Shown here one piece after another: positions 29,954 through 38,275 of a stretch of 64,000 nt of DNA. Source of the DNA: Rhodoferax sp. GTDB lineage: Bacteria > Pseudomonadota > Gammaproteobacteria > Burkholderiales > Burkholderiaceae_C. Below the pieces are notes generated by a model. The model saw only the letters and a list, made by a program, of their open reading frames with translations. It was not told the origin of the DNA and searched no databases. Position 1 is the first letter of the stretch. Each line of letters opens with the position of its first letter. Both the position numbers and the translations under genes were made by a program. The stretch lies in assembly GCF_025354435.1 (NCBI RefSeq), contig NZ_JANXMU010000077.1:62001-126000 (forward strand), given 5' to 3'.

Positions 29954-31930
29954 TTAAACGTCCAGCTCGACGGTGTCGCCATGCAACTCCATCAATTCAC
30001 GCCGGGAAGCGGCTTCGCCTTTGCCCATCAGCTTGGTGATCAGGCTTTCGGTCTGGGCGAAGTTAACACTGCCCAGCTGTACCGGCAAGAGGCGGCGTGT
30101 ATCCGGATTTAACGTGGTGTCCCACAGTTGCTCGGCATTCATCTCGCCCAGGCCTTTGAAGCGGCTGATGCTCCAGGCCCCTTCACGCACGCCTTCCTTG
30201 CGGAGCTTATCTAGGATGGCGCTGCGTTCGCCTTCGTCCAACGCATAGGCTTTACTGGCTGGTTTTTTGCCGCGGGCGGGCGCATCCACACGGTACAGCG
30301 GCGGCCGGGCGACAAATACGTGGCCGGTTTCGATCAGCTTGGGGAAGTGGCGGAAGAACAGGGTCAGCAGCAGCACCTGGATGTGCGAGCCGTCTACGTC
30401 CGCGTCGCTGAGGATGCAGATCTTGCCGTAGCGCAGGCCGCTCAGGTCGGGCGTGTCGTTGGGACCGTGCGGGTCCACGCCGATGGCTACCGAGATATCG
30501 TGGATTTCGGTGTTGGCAAACAGCCGGTCGCGCTCCACCTCCCAGGTGTTGAGCACCTTGCCGCGCAGGGGCAGGATGGCCTGGCTGGCCTTGTCGCGGC
30601 CCATTTTGGCGCTGCCACCGGCGGAGTCGCCCTCGACCAGAAACACCTCGTTTTGCGCCAAATCTTTGCTTTCACAGTCGGTCAACTTGCCGGGTAGCAC
30701 GGCCACGCCGGAACCCTTGCGCTTTTCGACCTTTTGCCCGGCTTTCTGGCGGTACTGGGCGGCCTTGATGGCCAATTCGGCCAGCTTTTTGCCGTAATCC
30801 ACGTGCTGGTTCAGCCATAACTCCAGGGTGGGCCGCACAAAGCTGGACACCAGGCGCACCGCGTCGCGCGAATTCAGCCGTTCCTTGATCTGGCCCTGGA
30901 ACTGCGGGTCCAGCACCTTGGCGCTGAGTACAAAGCTGGCGCAGGCAAACACGTCTTCGGGCAGCAGCTTCACGCCCTTGGGCAGCAGGGAATGCAGCTC
31001 GATGAAGCTTTTGACCGCCGTGAACAGGCCGTCGCGCAGGCCGGATTCATGGGTACCCCCCACGCTGGTGGGGATCAGGTTGACGTAGCTCTCGCGCATG
31101 GGCGCGCCGTCTTCGGTAAAGGCCACGCACCACTGCGCGCCCTCGCCTTCGGCAAAGGTGTCGTGGCCGCTGTCGGCAAAGCCTTCACCTTCGAAGAGCG
31201 GAATCACCGGCTCGCCGTTCAGGGTTTGCGTCAGGTAGTCGCGCAGGCCGCCCTTGTAGGCCCAGGTCTGCACGTCCTTGGTTTTCTCAATGGTCAGGGT
31301 GACCGTGACACCGGGCATGAGCACGGCTTTGCTGCGCAGCAAATGGGTCAGCTCGGCCATGGGCAGGGCCGAAGATTCGAAGTATTTGGGGTCAGGCCAG
31401 ACGCGCACGCTGGTACCAGATTTACGGTCGCCCGCCTCGGCCTTGCGGATCTGCAAGGGCTCAACCACGTCACCGGCAGCAAACACCAAATTGGCCACCG
31501 AGCCTTCGCGGTACGAAGTGGCTTCCAGCCGCAGCGCCAGGGCGTTGGTCACGCTGACCCCCACGCCGTGCAGGCCGCCCGAAAAGCTGTAGGCCCCGCC
31601 TTTGCCCTTGTCGAACTTGCCGCCCGCGTGCAAGCGGGTGAACACCAGCTCGATCACCGGGGCGTTTTCTTCCGGGTGCATGCCAAACGGGATGCCGCGG
31701 CCATCGTCGTCGATGCCGACCGAACCGTCGGCAAACAGCGTGACGCGGATCTTTTTGCCGTGGCCCGCCAGCGCCTCGTCGGCCGCGTTGTCCAGCACTT
31801 CCTGGATGACGTGCAAGGGGTTGTCGGTGCGGGTGTACATGCCCGGGCGCTGCTTGACGGGCTCCAGGCCTTTGAGGACACGGATCGAGCTTTCGGAATA
31901 GGCGGGGATTGCGGGGTTTTGGGTAGCCAT
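29954..31930 (-). CDS. parE: DNA topoisomerase IV subunit B
   Basis: 658 residues from MATQNPAIPAYSESSIRVLKGLEPVKQRPGMYTR; the track start adds 11 codons. GHKL ATPase motifs: EVLDNAADEAL, DDDGRGIPFGMHPEE, GGLHGVGVSVTNAL. TOPRIM: LVEGDSAGGSAKMGRD, AILPLRGKVLNTWE and ILSDADVDGSHI. C-terminal FKGLGEMNAEQLWDTTLNPDTRRLLPV. The length of about 660 and the lack of a GyrB insertion support ParE. The stop is 7 nt upstream of the transglycosylase start, so they are almost certainly one transcript. Confidence 0.95.
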   Translation of the reverse strand: MATQNPAIPAYSESSIRVLKGLEPVKQRPGMYTRTDNPLHVIQEVLDNAADEALAGHGKKIRVTLFADGSVGIDDDGRGIPFGMHPEENAPVIELVFTRLHAGGKFDKGKGGAYSFSGGLHGVGVSVTNALALRLEATSYREGSVANLVFAAGDVVEPLQIRKAEAGDRKSGTSVRVWPDPKYFESSALPMAELTHLLRSKAVLMPGVTVTLTIEKTKDVQTWAYKGGLRDYLTQTLNGEPVIPLFEGEGFADSGHDTFAEGEGAQWCVAFTEDGAPMRESYVNLIPTSVGGTHESGLRDGLFTAVKSFIELHSLLPKGVKLLPEDVFACASFVLSAKVLDPQFQGQIKERLNSRDAVRLVSSFVRPTLELWLNQHVDYGKKLAELAIKAAQYRQKAGQKVEKRKGSGVAVLPGKLTDCESKDLAQNEVFLVEGDSAGGSAKMGRDKASQAILPLRGKVLNTWEVERDRLFANTEIHDISVAIGVDPHGPNDTPDLSGLRYGKICILSDADVDGSHIQVLLLTLFFRHFPKLIETGHVFVARPPLYRVDAPARGKKPASKAYALDEGERSAILDKLRKEGVREGAWSISRFKGLGEMNAEQLWDTTLNPDTRRLLPVQLGSVNFAQTESLITKLMGKGEAASRRELMELHGDTVELDV

Positions 31931-32030
31931 AATTTTGGATTGTAGAGCACTGGATGCAACCACAGCATCCTAGAATCTTCGCTTGAATGTCAGTTGCCCG
32001 CCACCCAGCGACGTGCAAAACGCGGGCCCG

Positions 32031-32119
32031 CCAGAAACACCGCAGAACTGGCTTTGCCAGGCTGCTGGTGTTGTCCCCTGCAAGGGGGTTGGCGAAAGAT
32101 GCGCAGCACTGCAGCCTGG
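32031..32119 (-). repeat. Dispersed repeat family 3, copy 2
   Basis: Minus strand: CCAGGCTGCAGTGCTGCGCATCTTTCGCC...GGGGACAACACCAGCAGCCTGGCAAAGCCAGTTCTGCGGTGTTTCTGG. It is inverted relative to copy 1 and lies in the divergent parE/MFS gap, 31 nt before the MFS start, so it may be part of that leader. Confidence 0.82.
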
Positions 32120-32150
32120 AGGTGTGCCACGATCTCTGTACAGTCACGCC

Positions 32151-33374
32151 ATGCAAAGTTCCAAAGCCCCTCTTTCTCTCACCCAACTCCTCATCTGCGG
32201 CGGTGCCATCGTTACGCTGTCCATGGGCATCCGCCATGGCTTTGGCCTGTGGCTGCAGCCCATCACCCAGGCCCAGGGCTGGACCCGCGAAACCTTTGCC
32301 TTTGCCATCGCTATCCAGAACCTGACCTGGGGTGTCAGTGGCGTATTTGCGGGCATGCTGGCCGACAAGCTGGGGGCAGTGAAGGTAATTATGGTGGGCA
32401 CGCTGTGCTACGCGCTGGGGCTGATCGGTATGGCGCACGCGCCCACGCCGCTGCTGTTCACGCTGAGCGCCGGGGTACTGATCGGCATTGCCCAGGCGGG
32501 CACCACCTACGCGGTGATTTACGGCGTGATCGGGCGTAATGTGGCGGCCAACAGGCGCTCGTGGGCCATGGGGATTGCGGCGGCTGCGGGCTCGTTTGGC
32601 CAGTTTCTGATGGTGCCGACCGAAGGGCTGCTGATCAGCCACCTGGGCTGGCAGCAGGCGCTGGTGGTGCTGGGGGGCGCGGCCTGTCTGATCATTCCGC
32701 TGTCTTGGGGCCTGCGCGAGCCGGGTTTTGGCGGTGCCCAGGCGGTGCCACGCGACCAGACGATTGGCGAAGCGCTCAAAGAGGCTTTCAAATACCCCAG
32801 CTTCCAACTGCTGATGGCGGGCTATTTTGTCTGTGGCTTCCAGGTGGTATTCATCGGCGTACACATGCCCAGCTATTTGCGCGACAAGGGCTTGTCGCCC
32901 CAGGTGGCCAGCTACGCGTTGGCGCTGATCGGCCTGTTCAATGTGTTTGGCACCTACGCAGCGGGCACGCTGGGGCAGCGCATGCAGAAAAAGACCATCC
33001 TGTCCTTCATCTACTTTGCCCGGGCCGTGACCATCAGCATCTTCTTGCTGGCCCCGTTGTCGCCCACCAGCGTCTACATTTTTGCGGCCGTGATGGGCGT
33101 GCTGTGGCTGTCTACCGTGCCACCAACGAATGCTGCACTGGCGCAGATTTTTGGTATCCAGCACATGTCAATGCTGAGCGGATTTGTGTTTTTAAGCCAC
33201 CAGATCGGCTCCTTCCTGGGCGTGTGGCTAGGCGGCGTTCTGTACGACCGCAATGGCAACTACGACCTAGTTTGGTACATCGCCATCGCCCTGGGCGTGT
33301 TTGCCGGGCTGGTGAACCTGCCGGTCAAGGAAGCGCCGATACGCCGCGCGGACGCGCTGGCGCAGGGGGCCTGA
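32151..33374 (+). CDS. MFS transporter
   Basis: 407 residues from MQSSKAPLSLTQLLICGGAIVTLSMGIRHGFGLW; the track start runs through repeat DNA. About 12 hydrophobic helices. The loop 2-3 motif appears as GMLADKLGAVKVIMVG, and the second half begins after GEALKEAFKYPSFQLLMAGYF. The GIRHGFGLWLQPI start and QAGTTYAVIYGVIGRNVAANRRSWAMG resemble monocarboxylate or oxalate/formate-type MFS carriers common in Betaproteobacteria. The substrate is not determinable. A 39-residue ORF follows 4 nt after the stop. Confidence 0.9.
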   Translation: MQSSKAPLSLTQLLICGGAIVTLSMGIRHGFGLWLQPITQAQGWTRETFAFAIAIQNLTWGVSGVFAGMLADKLGAVKVIMVGTLCYALGLIGMAHAPTPLLFTLSAGVLIGIAQAGTTYAVIYGVIGRNVAANRRSWAMGIAAAAGSFGQFLMVPTEGLLISHLGWQQALVVLGGAACLIIPLSWGLREPGFGGAQAVPRDQTIGEALKEAFKYPSFQLLMAGYFVCGFQVVFIGVHMPSYLRDKGLSPQVASYALALIGLFNVFGTYAAGTLGQRMQKKTILSFIYFARAVTISIFLLAPLSPTSVYIFAAVMGVLWLSTVPPTNAALAQIFGIQHMSMLSGFVFLSHQIGSFLGVWLGGVLYDRNGNYDLVWYIAIALGVFAGLVNLPVKEAPIRRADALAQGA

Positions 33375-33378
33375 AACC

Positions 33379-33498
33379 ATGGCAAAAACACTAGGCTGGT
33401 GGTGTGCCGCCTTGGCAGCGCTGACAGGGGTGTTCGCCCTGTACACGCGGCCCGAGTTCCTGGTAACCCTGGCCGACCAGCTCTGGGCCTGTTTTTGA
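33379..33498 (+). CDS. 39-residue putative membrane-associated small protein
   Basis: Too short for the ORF track. It reads MAKTLGWWCAALAALTGVFA LYTRPEFLVTLADQLWACF and stops. It starts 4 nt after the MFS stop. It has one hydrophobic segment, then TRPEFLVTLADQLWACF, an amphipathic tail. Codon use matches the neighbours (high GC at third positions). I recall similar short proteins annotated as hypothetical in Comamonadaceae, but cannot verify this here. It could be a small subunit of, or accessory to, the transporter. Confidence 0.6.
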   Translation: MAKTLGWWCAALAALTGVFALYTRPEFLVTLADQLWACF

Positions 33499-33500
33499 AC

Positions 33501-33556
33501 AAAATTGGCCTCTAGCGCATATTGCACCTATGCTAGCAGCTATGCAAACAATAGCA
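33501..33556 (-). repeat. Dispersed repeat family 1 copy, inverted
   Basis: Minus strand reads TTGCTATTGTTTGCATAGCTGCTAGCATAGGTGCAATATGCGCTAGAGGCCAA: a near-canonical copy. It lies between the 39-residue ORF and dapA. Confidence 0.85.
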
Positions 33557-33632
33557 AATCGTTTTTCCCAACGGCAAATTTGCCTTACACGCCCTCGTTA
33601 GAATGGCGATTTTCCCGTTTGAGACTGCGGAC

Positions 33633-34514
33633 ATGACACCCATTACTGGCAGCATCGTGGCACTGGTGACCCCGATGCTTGAAGACGGCAGCGTGGACTA
33701 CCCCACCCTGCGCACACTGATCGACTGGCATATTGCGGAGGGAACGGACTGCATTGGCGTGGTCGGTACCACCGGCGAATCGCCCACGGTCACCGTGGAA
33801 GAGCACTGCGAGATCATCCGCGTGTCGGTCGAGCAGGCCAAAGGCCGGGTGCCGATCATGGCGGGCTGCGGGGCCAATTCCACGGCGGAAGCCATCCAGC
33901 TGACTCGCTTTGCCAAAAAGGTCGGTGCCGACTGCCATCTGCAGGTCGTGCCTTACTACAACAAACCCACCCAAGAAGGCCAGTACCAGCACTTCAAGGC
34001 TATCGCCGAAGCGGTGGATTTGCCCATGGTGCTGTACAACGTACCCGGCCGCTCGGTCGCCGATATGCTGCACGACACCGTGCTGCGCCTGGCCCAGGTG
34101 CCGGGCATCATCGGCATCAAGGAAGCCACCGGCAACATCGAACGCGCCCAGTGGCTGATCCGCGATGTCCCCCCAGGCTTTGCCGTGTACTCGGGCGACG
34201 ACCCGACCGCCGTGGCTTTGATGCTGTGCGGCGGCCAGGGCAACATCAGCGTGACGGCCAACGTAGCCCCGCGCCTGATGCACGAACTCTGTGTGGCAGC
34301 CATGGCAGGCGACAACCGCCGGGCCATGGAGATCCAACGCCAGCTCATGCCGGTGCACAAGCACCTGTTTGTCGAAGCCAACCCGATTCCCGTGAAATGG
34401 GCCATGGCCGAGATTGGCCTGTGCGGGCCTACTTTGCGCCTGCCCATGACACCCTTGTCGACCTCTTTCCACACCACTGTAAAAGACGCGCTGCGCAGCG
34501 GCGGCTTGCTGTAA
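33633..34514 (+). CDS. dapA: 4-hydroxy-tetrahydrodipicolinate synthase
   Basis: 293 residues from [15 protein letters not shown]; the track start adds ten codons. It condenses pyruvate with aspartate semialdehyde in lysine/diaminopimelate synthesis. Signature [27 protein letters not shown] with the catalytic Tyr, and [13 protein letters not shown] with the Schiff-base Lys. First gene of a dapA-bamC-MBL hydrolase operon, an order common in this group. Confidence 0.97.
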   Translation: MTPITGSIVALVTPMLEDGSVDYPTLRTLIDWHIAEGTDCIGVVGTTGESPTVTVEEHCEIIRVSVEQAKGRVPIMAGCGANSTAEAIQLTRFAKKVGADCHLQVVPYYNKPTQEGQYQHFKAIAEAVDLPMVLYNVPGRSVADMLHDTVLRLAQVPGIIGIKEATGNIERAQWLIRDVPPGFAVYSGDDPTAVALMLCGGQGNISVTANVAPRLMHELCVAAMAGDNRRAMEIQRQLMPVHKHLFVEANPIPVKWAMAEIGLCGPTLRLPMTPLSTSFHTTVKDALRSGGLL

Positions 34515-34533
34515 ACCCTTTTAGGAACGATAC

Positions 34534-35625
34534 GTGAACCATATTGCCAAAGCTGGATTGAAAGTTGGAGTGTTGGGGATGACATTGGCGCTGGGTGCCT
34601 GCTCGGTGCTGCAAAGCGAAAAGATCGACTACAAAAGCGCGGGCACGGTAGGCCCGGCGCTGGACGTGCCGCCCGACCTGTCGCAATTAAGCCGTGACTC
34701 CAAGTACGTGGTGCCTGGCGCTGCCGTCACCGCCAGCAACTACAAAGTCGGCCAGGTTGCCGCTGCCGCCCCCACCGCCGCCACCTCGCTGGGCGACATC
34801 CGTGTGGAGCGCGCGGGCACGCAGCGCTGGCTGGTGGTGAACCGCCCCGCCGACAAATTGTGGGTGCCGGTGCGCGACTTCTGGCAGCAAAACGGCTTTC
34901 TGCTGACCGAAGACAACCCCGGCCTGGGCATCATGGAAACCGATTGGGCCGAAAACCGCGCCAAGTTGCCGCAGGACATTATCCGCAGCACCTTGGGTAA
35001 AGTATTTGAGTCGCTCTACTCCACCGGCGAACGCGACAAATACCGCACCCGCCTGGAGCGTACGGCCACCGGCGGTACCGAAATCTACATCAGCCACCGC
35101 GGCATGGTCGAGGTGTACACCAGCCAGGCCAAAGACCAGACCATCTGGCAGCCCCGCCCCACCGATCCCGAGCTGGAAGTTGAATTCCTGCGCCGCCTGA
35201 TGCTGAAACTGGGTGCCAACGACGAGCAGGTCAAAACCGCGCTGGAGCCCGAAGCCGCCAAGGCCAATGCCCGTATCGCCACGGTCAACAACCAGCCGGT
35301 GGTGCAACTAGACGACGGTTTTGACCGTGCCTGGCGCCGCGTCGGTCTGACGCTGGACCGCACCGGCTTCACCGTCGAAGACCGCGACCGCAGCAAAGGC
35401 ACCTACTTTGTGCGCTACGTGGCCCCGAATGCCACCAAGACCCAGCCTGGCTTCTTCACCAAGTTGTTCAGCAAAGACAGCACCTCGCCACCGCTGCAGT
35501 ACCGCATTGCCGTGGTCACCGAAGGCACGACCACCACCGTCTCGGTGCTGAACGCAGCGGGCGTACCCGAAGTGTCCGACAACGCCAAGAAGATCGTCCA
35601 GATCATTGCGGACGACCTGAAATAA
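34534..35625 (+). CDS. bamC: Outer membrane assembly factor BamC (lipoprotein)
   Basis: 363 residues, GTG start with AGGA upstream, 19 nt after dapA. The signal ends in LALGACSV, a lipobox with the lipidated Cys. The N-terminal unstructured segment IDYKSAGTVGPALDVPPDLSQLSRDSKYVVP is the part that contacts BamD in E. coli. Two helix-grip domains follow: RWLVVNRPADKLWVPVRDFWQQNGF and DDGFDRAWRRVGLTLDRTGFTVEDRDRSKGTYFVRYV. It anchors at the inner face of the outer membrane in the BAM complex. Its TAA stop overlaps the probable ATA start of the next gene. Confidence 0.94.
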   Translation: MNHIAKAGLKVGVLGMTLALGACSVLQSEKIDYKSAGTVGPALDVPPDLSQLSRDSKYVVPGAAVTASNYKVGQVAAAAPTAATSLGDIRVERAGTQRWLVVNRPADKLWVPVRDFWQQNGFLLTEDNPGLGIMETDWAENRAKLPQDIIRSTLGKVFESLYSTGERDKYRTRLERTATGGTEIYISHRGMVEVYTSQAKDQTIWQPRPTDPELEVEFLRRLMLKLGANDEQVKTALEPEAAKANARIATVNNQPVVQLDDGFDRAWRRVGLTLDRTGFTVEDRDRSKGTYFVRYVAPNATKTQPGFFTKLFSKDSTSPPLQYRIAVVTEGTTTTVSVLNAAGVPEVSDNAKKIVQIIADDLK

Positions 35626-36413
35626 GCACCTTACGCTTCAAAAGCCTGGGCAGCGGCAGCGCAGGCAACGGCACCATCGTCGAAGCCAGCCGCGGGGCCC
35701 ACACCACCCGCGTGCTGGTCGATTGCGGCTTTGGCCAAAAGCAGCTCGACCAGCGGCTGGCGCTCGCGGGCCTGCAGGCCGGGCAGATCGACGCGATCTT
35801 CATCACCCACGAGCACGGCGACCATGTGGGCTGCGCGCCGCAGTGGGCCGTGCGCCACCGCATCCCGGTGTGGATGAGCCACGGCACCCATGCCGCCATC
35901 GTCCACCCCGATCTGCCAGACCTGGACGGCCTGCTGCGTATCGCCCGCGACACCGAAACCATCGACCTGGGCAACTTGCAGCTCACGCCCTTTACCGTAC
36001 CGCACGATGCCCGTGAGCCCTTGCAACTGCGCTGCAGCCAGGGCGATGCACACCTGGGCATCCTGACCGATCTAGGCCATGCCACGCCGCACGTGCTGGA
36101 GCAGCTGATGGGCTGCCAGGCCCTGCTGCTGGAATGCAACCACGATCCCGATCTGCTGGCCGCGTCGCGCTACCCACCGTTTCTAAAGCAGCGCGTAGGC
36201 GGCATGTACGGCCACCTGGCCAATTACGCCGCCGCCGCGATTGCCCAGGCCCTGGCCGTGGGCGGTCTGCGCCGCATCATGGCCGCGCATTTAAGCGAAC
36301 AAAACAACCGACCCGAGCTGGCGTTGGCAGCCTTGGCCGGAGCCGAAGGTTGCGCCGATGTTACACTGGACGTCGCGCAGGCGACTTTTGGCTGCGATTG
36401 GGTCACCGTATAA
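35622..36413 (+). CDS. MBL-fold metal-dependent hydrolase with probable AUA start
   Basis: 263 residues if begun at ATA (35622). The track start at GTG 35712 would remove the conserved first strands: upstream in frame I read S-T-L-R-F-K-S-L-G-S-G-S-A-G-N-G-T, the usual N-terminus of YycJ-like beta-lactamase-fold hydrolases. No ATG, GTG or TTG precedes it in frame. ATA overlaps the bamC stop as ATAA, where ATGA would be expected, so a single G-to-A change explains it. The metal motif is ITHEHGDHVG, with further ligands near LGILTDLGHATPHV and LLLECNHD. Family members are predicted nucleases or phosphodiesterases. Alternatives are a sequencing error or use of the shorter GTG start. Confidence 0.8.
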   Translation: MSTLRFKSLGSGSAGNGTIVEASRGAHTTRVLVDCGFGQKQLDQRLALAGLQAGQIDAIFITHEHGDHVGCAPQWAVRHRIPVWMSHGTHAAIVHPDLPDLDGLLRIARDTETIDLGNLQLTPFTVPHDAREPLQLRCSQGDAHLGILTDLGHATPHVLEQLMGCQALLLECNHDPDLLAASRYPPFLKQRVGGMYGHLANYAAAAIAQALAVGGLRRIMAAHLSEQNNRPELALAALAGAEGCADVTLDVAQATFGCDWVTV

Positions 36414-36446
36414 GGAATTACCCTGGTGCGTCGGGTAAGATCGCAG

Positions 36447-36573
36447 GGTTCATTGGGGAGTAGCCGCCCACTCTTATGTGGGGCTTGCGTCAACATACTT
36501 AGCCGTTCGGCTATGGTGCAAGCGGTTGATGTCTAAACCAGTTTTAGGCAAATTCTTAGCAAGACCTTTGACC
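36447..36573 (+). ncRNA. yybP-ykoY (Mn2+) riboswitch aptamer
   Basis: The diagnostic loops are both present: GGGGAGTAG at 36455-36463 and TTAGCAAGACCTTT at 36556-36569, which together bind Mn2+ in the known structures. Between them are CTTGCGTCAACATACTTAGCCG and its partner GGTGCAAGCGGTTGATGT, forming the long second arm. It sits directly upstream of a UPF0016 gene, a known partner of this riboswitch class. Confidence 0.92.
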
Positions 36574-36643
36574 ATGTCACCTCGGTTTGGCCGGGAGGGG
36601 ATGTGGTCATTCGTCTTAGATCCGGCCAAGGAAAATAATACCC
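36574..36643 (+). promoter_or_regulatory. Riboswitch expression platform controlling translation
   Basis: Two inverted repeats are visible. TTGGCCGG (36587-36594) pairs with CCGGCCAA (36622-36629), whose end abuts AAGGA, the ribosome-binding site 11 nt before ATG. TGACCA (36569-36574, at the 3' edge of the aptamer) pairs with TGGTCA (36604-36609). There is no U-run, so translational control is more likely than termination. Confidence 0.6.
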
Positions 36644-37219
36644 ATGGAAGCATTTCTCATCTCCACAGGCATCGTCGCTCTCGCGGAAATCGGCGATAAA
36701 ACCCAACTCCTCGCCTTCATTCTGGCGGCCAAATTCAAAAAGCCCTGGCCCATCATTGCGGCCATCTTGGTATCCACCATTGCCAACCACGCCTTTGCGG
36801 GTGCGGTCGGCTCCTGGGTGACCTCCTTGGTCGGGCCCGAAACCCTGCGCTGGGTGCTGGGCATTTCTTTCATCGGTATGGCAGGCTGGACACTGGTGCC
36901 CGACAAGTTTGAAGAAGAAGATGCCAAGCTGGCCCGCTTTGGCGTGTTCGGCACCACCTTGATTGCCTTCTTCCTGGCCGAAATGGGCGACAAAACCCAG
37001 TTTGCCACCATCGCCCTGGCGGCCAAATACCACAACTTTGTAGCCGTGGTGTCGGGCACCACGCTGGGCATGATGCTGGCCAACGTGCCCGCCGTACTGC
37101 TGGGCAATAAGATTGCCGAACGCATGCCAACCAAGATCGTCCACCGCATTGCCGCCGCTATTTTTCTGGTCATGGGAATCTTGACCTTAATGGGCGTTGG
37201 CGCTGGTGTAGGTTTGTAG
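36644..37219 (+). CDS. UPF0016/GDT1-family manganese exporter
   Basis: 191 residues, two homologous three-helix halves, each with the family ion-binding motif: ALAEIGDKTQLLAFILAAKF and FLAEMGDKTQFATIALAAKY. GDT1/TMEM165 relatives move Mn2+ (and Ca2+) across membranes, and bacterial members (MneA type) export Mn2+. The yybP-ykoY riboswitch immediately upstream strongly supports Mn2+ as inducer and substrate. AAGGA lies 11 nt before ATG. A CDF transporter follows 25 nt later, so both may be on the same riboswitch-controlled transcript. Confidence 0.93.
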   Translation: MEAFLISTGIVALAEIGDKTQLLAFILAAKFKKPWPIIAAILVSTIANHAFAGAVGSWVTSLVGPETLRWVLGISFIGMAGWTLVPDKFEEEDAKLARFGVFGTTLIAFFLAEMGDKTQFATIALAAKYHNFVAVVSGTTLGMMLANVPAVLLGNKIAERMPTKIVHRIAAAIFLVMGILTLMGVGAGVGL

Positions 37220-37244
37220 AACAGCTACACAATCAGGAGCACAC

Positions 37245-38192
37245 ATGCTGCACCCATTTCCGCCAGAAGACGAACACGACAGCGCCCAGCAAATGGCCCT
37301 GAAAGCCGCTGCCGCATCCAAAAGTACCTGGATCAGCGTGGCCGTCAATATCGCCCTGAGCACGGTGCAGATCCTGGTGGGCATTTTCGCCAAATCGCAG
37401 GGGCTGATCGCCGACGGCGTGCATTCGCTGTCCGACCTGGTGGCCGACTTTGCCGTGCTCCTGGCCAACCACCACAGCCGCAAAGATGCCGATACCGAGC
37501 ACCCTTACGGCCACCAACGCTTTGAAACTGGGGCCTCGCTGGTACTGGGTTTGCTGTTGCTGGCGGTGGGCCTGGGCATGGTGTGGACGGCGGTACTCAA
37601 GCTGGAGCAGCCCAGCACCATCCCTAGCGTGCACCTGTCGGCGCTGTGGGTGGCGCTGGCCGCGCTGGTGGCCAAGGAGTGCCTGTTCCGCTACATGCTG
37701 CGGGTGGCAACGAAGGTCAAATCCGGCATGCTGGTGGCCAACGCCTGGCACGCCCGATCGGACGCAGCCTCGTCCCTGGTGGTGGCCTGCGGCATCGGTG
37801 GCAACCTGCTGGGCTACCCGCTGCTGGACCCGATTGCGGCGCTGGTCGTGGGCTTTATGGTGGGCAAGATGGGCTGGTCGTTTGGTTGGGACGCGCTGAA
37901 CGACCTGATGGACCGGGGTGCCGACGAACAAGAGGTAGAAGCCATCCAGCGCACCATCGCCCAGACCCCCGGCGTGCTGGGCGTGCACGACCTGAAAACC
38001 CGCCGCATGGGCGACATGCTGGTGGCCGACGCGCACATCGTGGTGGCCGCCGACATCACGGTGGAAGCCGGGCACGGCATTGCGGTGGAAGCCCGCCGCC
38101 GGGTGCTGCAGCAGCACGCGGTGCTGAACCTGATGACCCACATCGACCCAGCCGACCGGCCCGATGGGGACCACCCCGGCACGCTGGCATAA
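37245..38192 (+). CDS. Cation diffusion facilitator transporter
   Basis: 315 residues: six TM helices and a C-terminal ferredoxin-like cytoplasmic domain (EVEAIQRTIAQTPGVLGVHDLKTRRMGDMLVADAHIVV). The transport site residues are HSLSD in TM2 (LIADGVHSLSDLVADF) and HARSD in TM5 (ANAWHARSDAASSL), an HxxxD/HxxxD arrangement more usual for Zn/Co-type CDFs than for Mn-type. AGGAG precedes the ATG. Its position 25 nt after the Mn exporter suggests co-expression in response to Mn2+. The true ion is therefore uncertain. Confidence 0.92.
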   Translation: MLHPFPPEDEHDSAQQMALKAAAASKSTWISVAVNIALSTVQILVGIFAKSQGLIADGVHSLSDLVADFAVLLANHHSRKDADTEHPYGHQRFETGASLVLGLLLLAVGLGMVWTAVLKLEQPSTIPSVHLSALWVALAALVAKECLFRYMLRVATKVKSGMLVANAWHARSDAASSLVVACGIGGNLLGYPLLDPIAALVVGFMVGKMGWSFGWDALNDLMDRGADEQEVEAIQRTIAQTPGVLGVHDLKTRRMGDMLVADAHIVVAADITVEAGHGIAVEARRRVLQQHAVLNLMTHIDPADRPDGDHPGTLA

Positions 38193-38199
38193 TCCAGGG

Positions 38200-38256
38200 T
38201 CTTTTAGGCCTCTCGTGCTCATTTTTATTGCACGAGCAGCTACACATTCCATAGCA
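38200..38256 (-). repeat. Family 1-like repeat with terminator hairpin
   Basis: Minus strand TGCTATGGAATGTGTAGCTGCTCGTGC...GAGAGGCC keeps the family head (tgctat..AGCTgct) and tail (GAGGC). CTCGTGC/GCACGAG forms a 7-bp stem over a T-rich loop. It lies between the CDF gene and the FKBP gene. Confidence 0.6.
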
Positions 38257-38275
38257 CACACTCCAAGGAACACAC

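Noticed and set aside
31470-33164. 564-codon minus-strand ORF bridging parE and the MFS gene
   Set aside because: Covers repeat DNA and runs antisense to the MFS gene and out of frame through parE; the coding evidence is in the other frames.
35712-36413. GTG at 35712 as the true start of the MBL-fold hydrolase
   Set aside because: It would remove the conserved SLGSGSAGN strand; kept only as an alternative.
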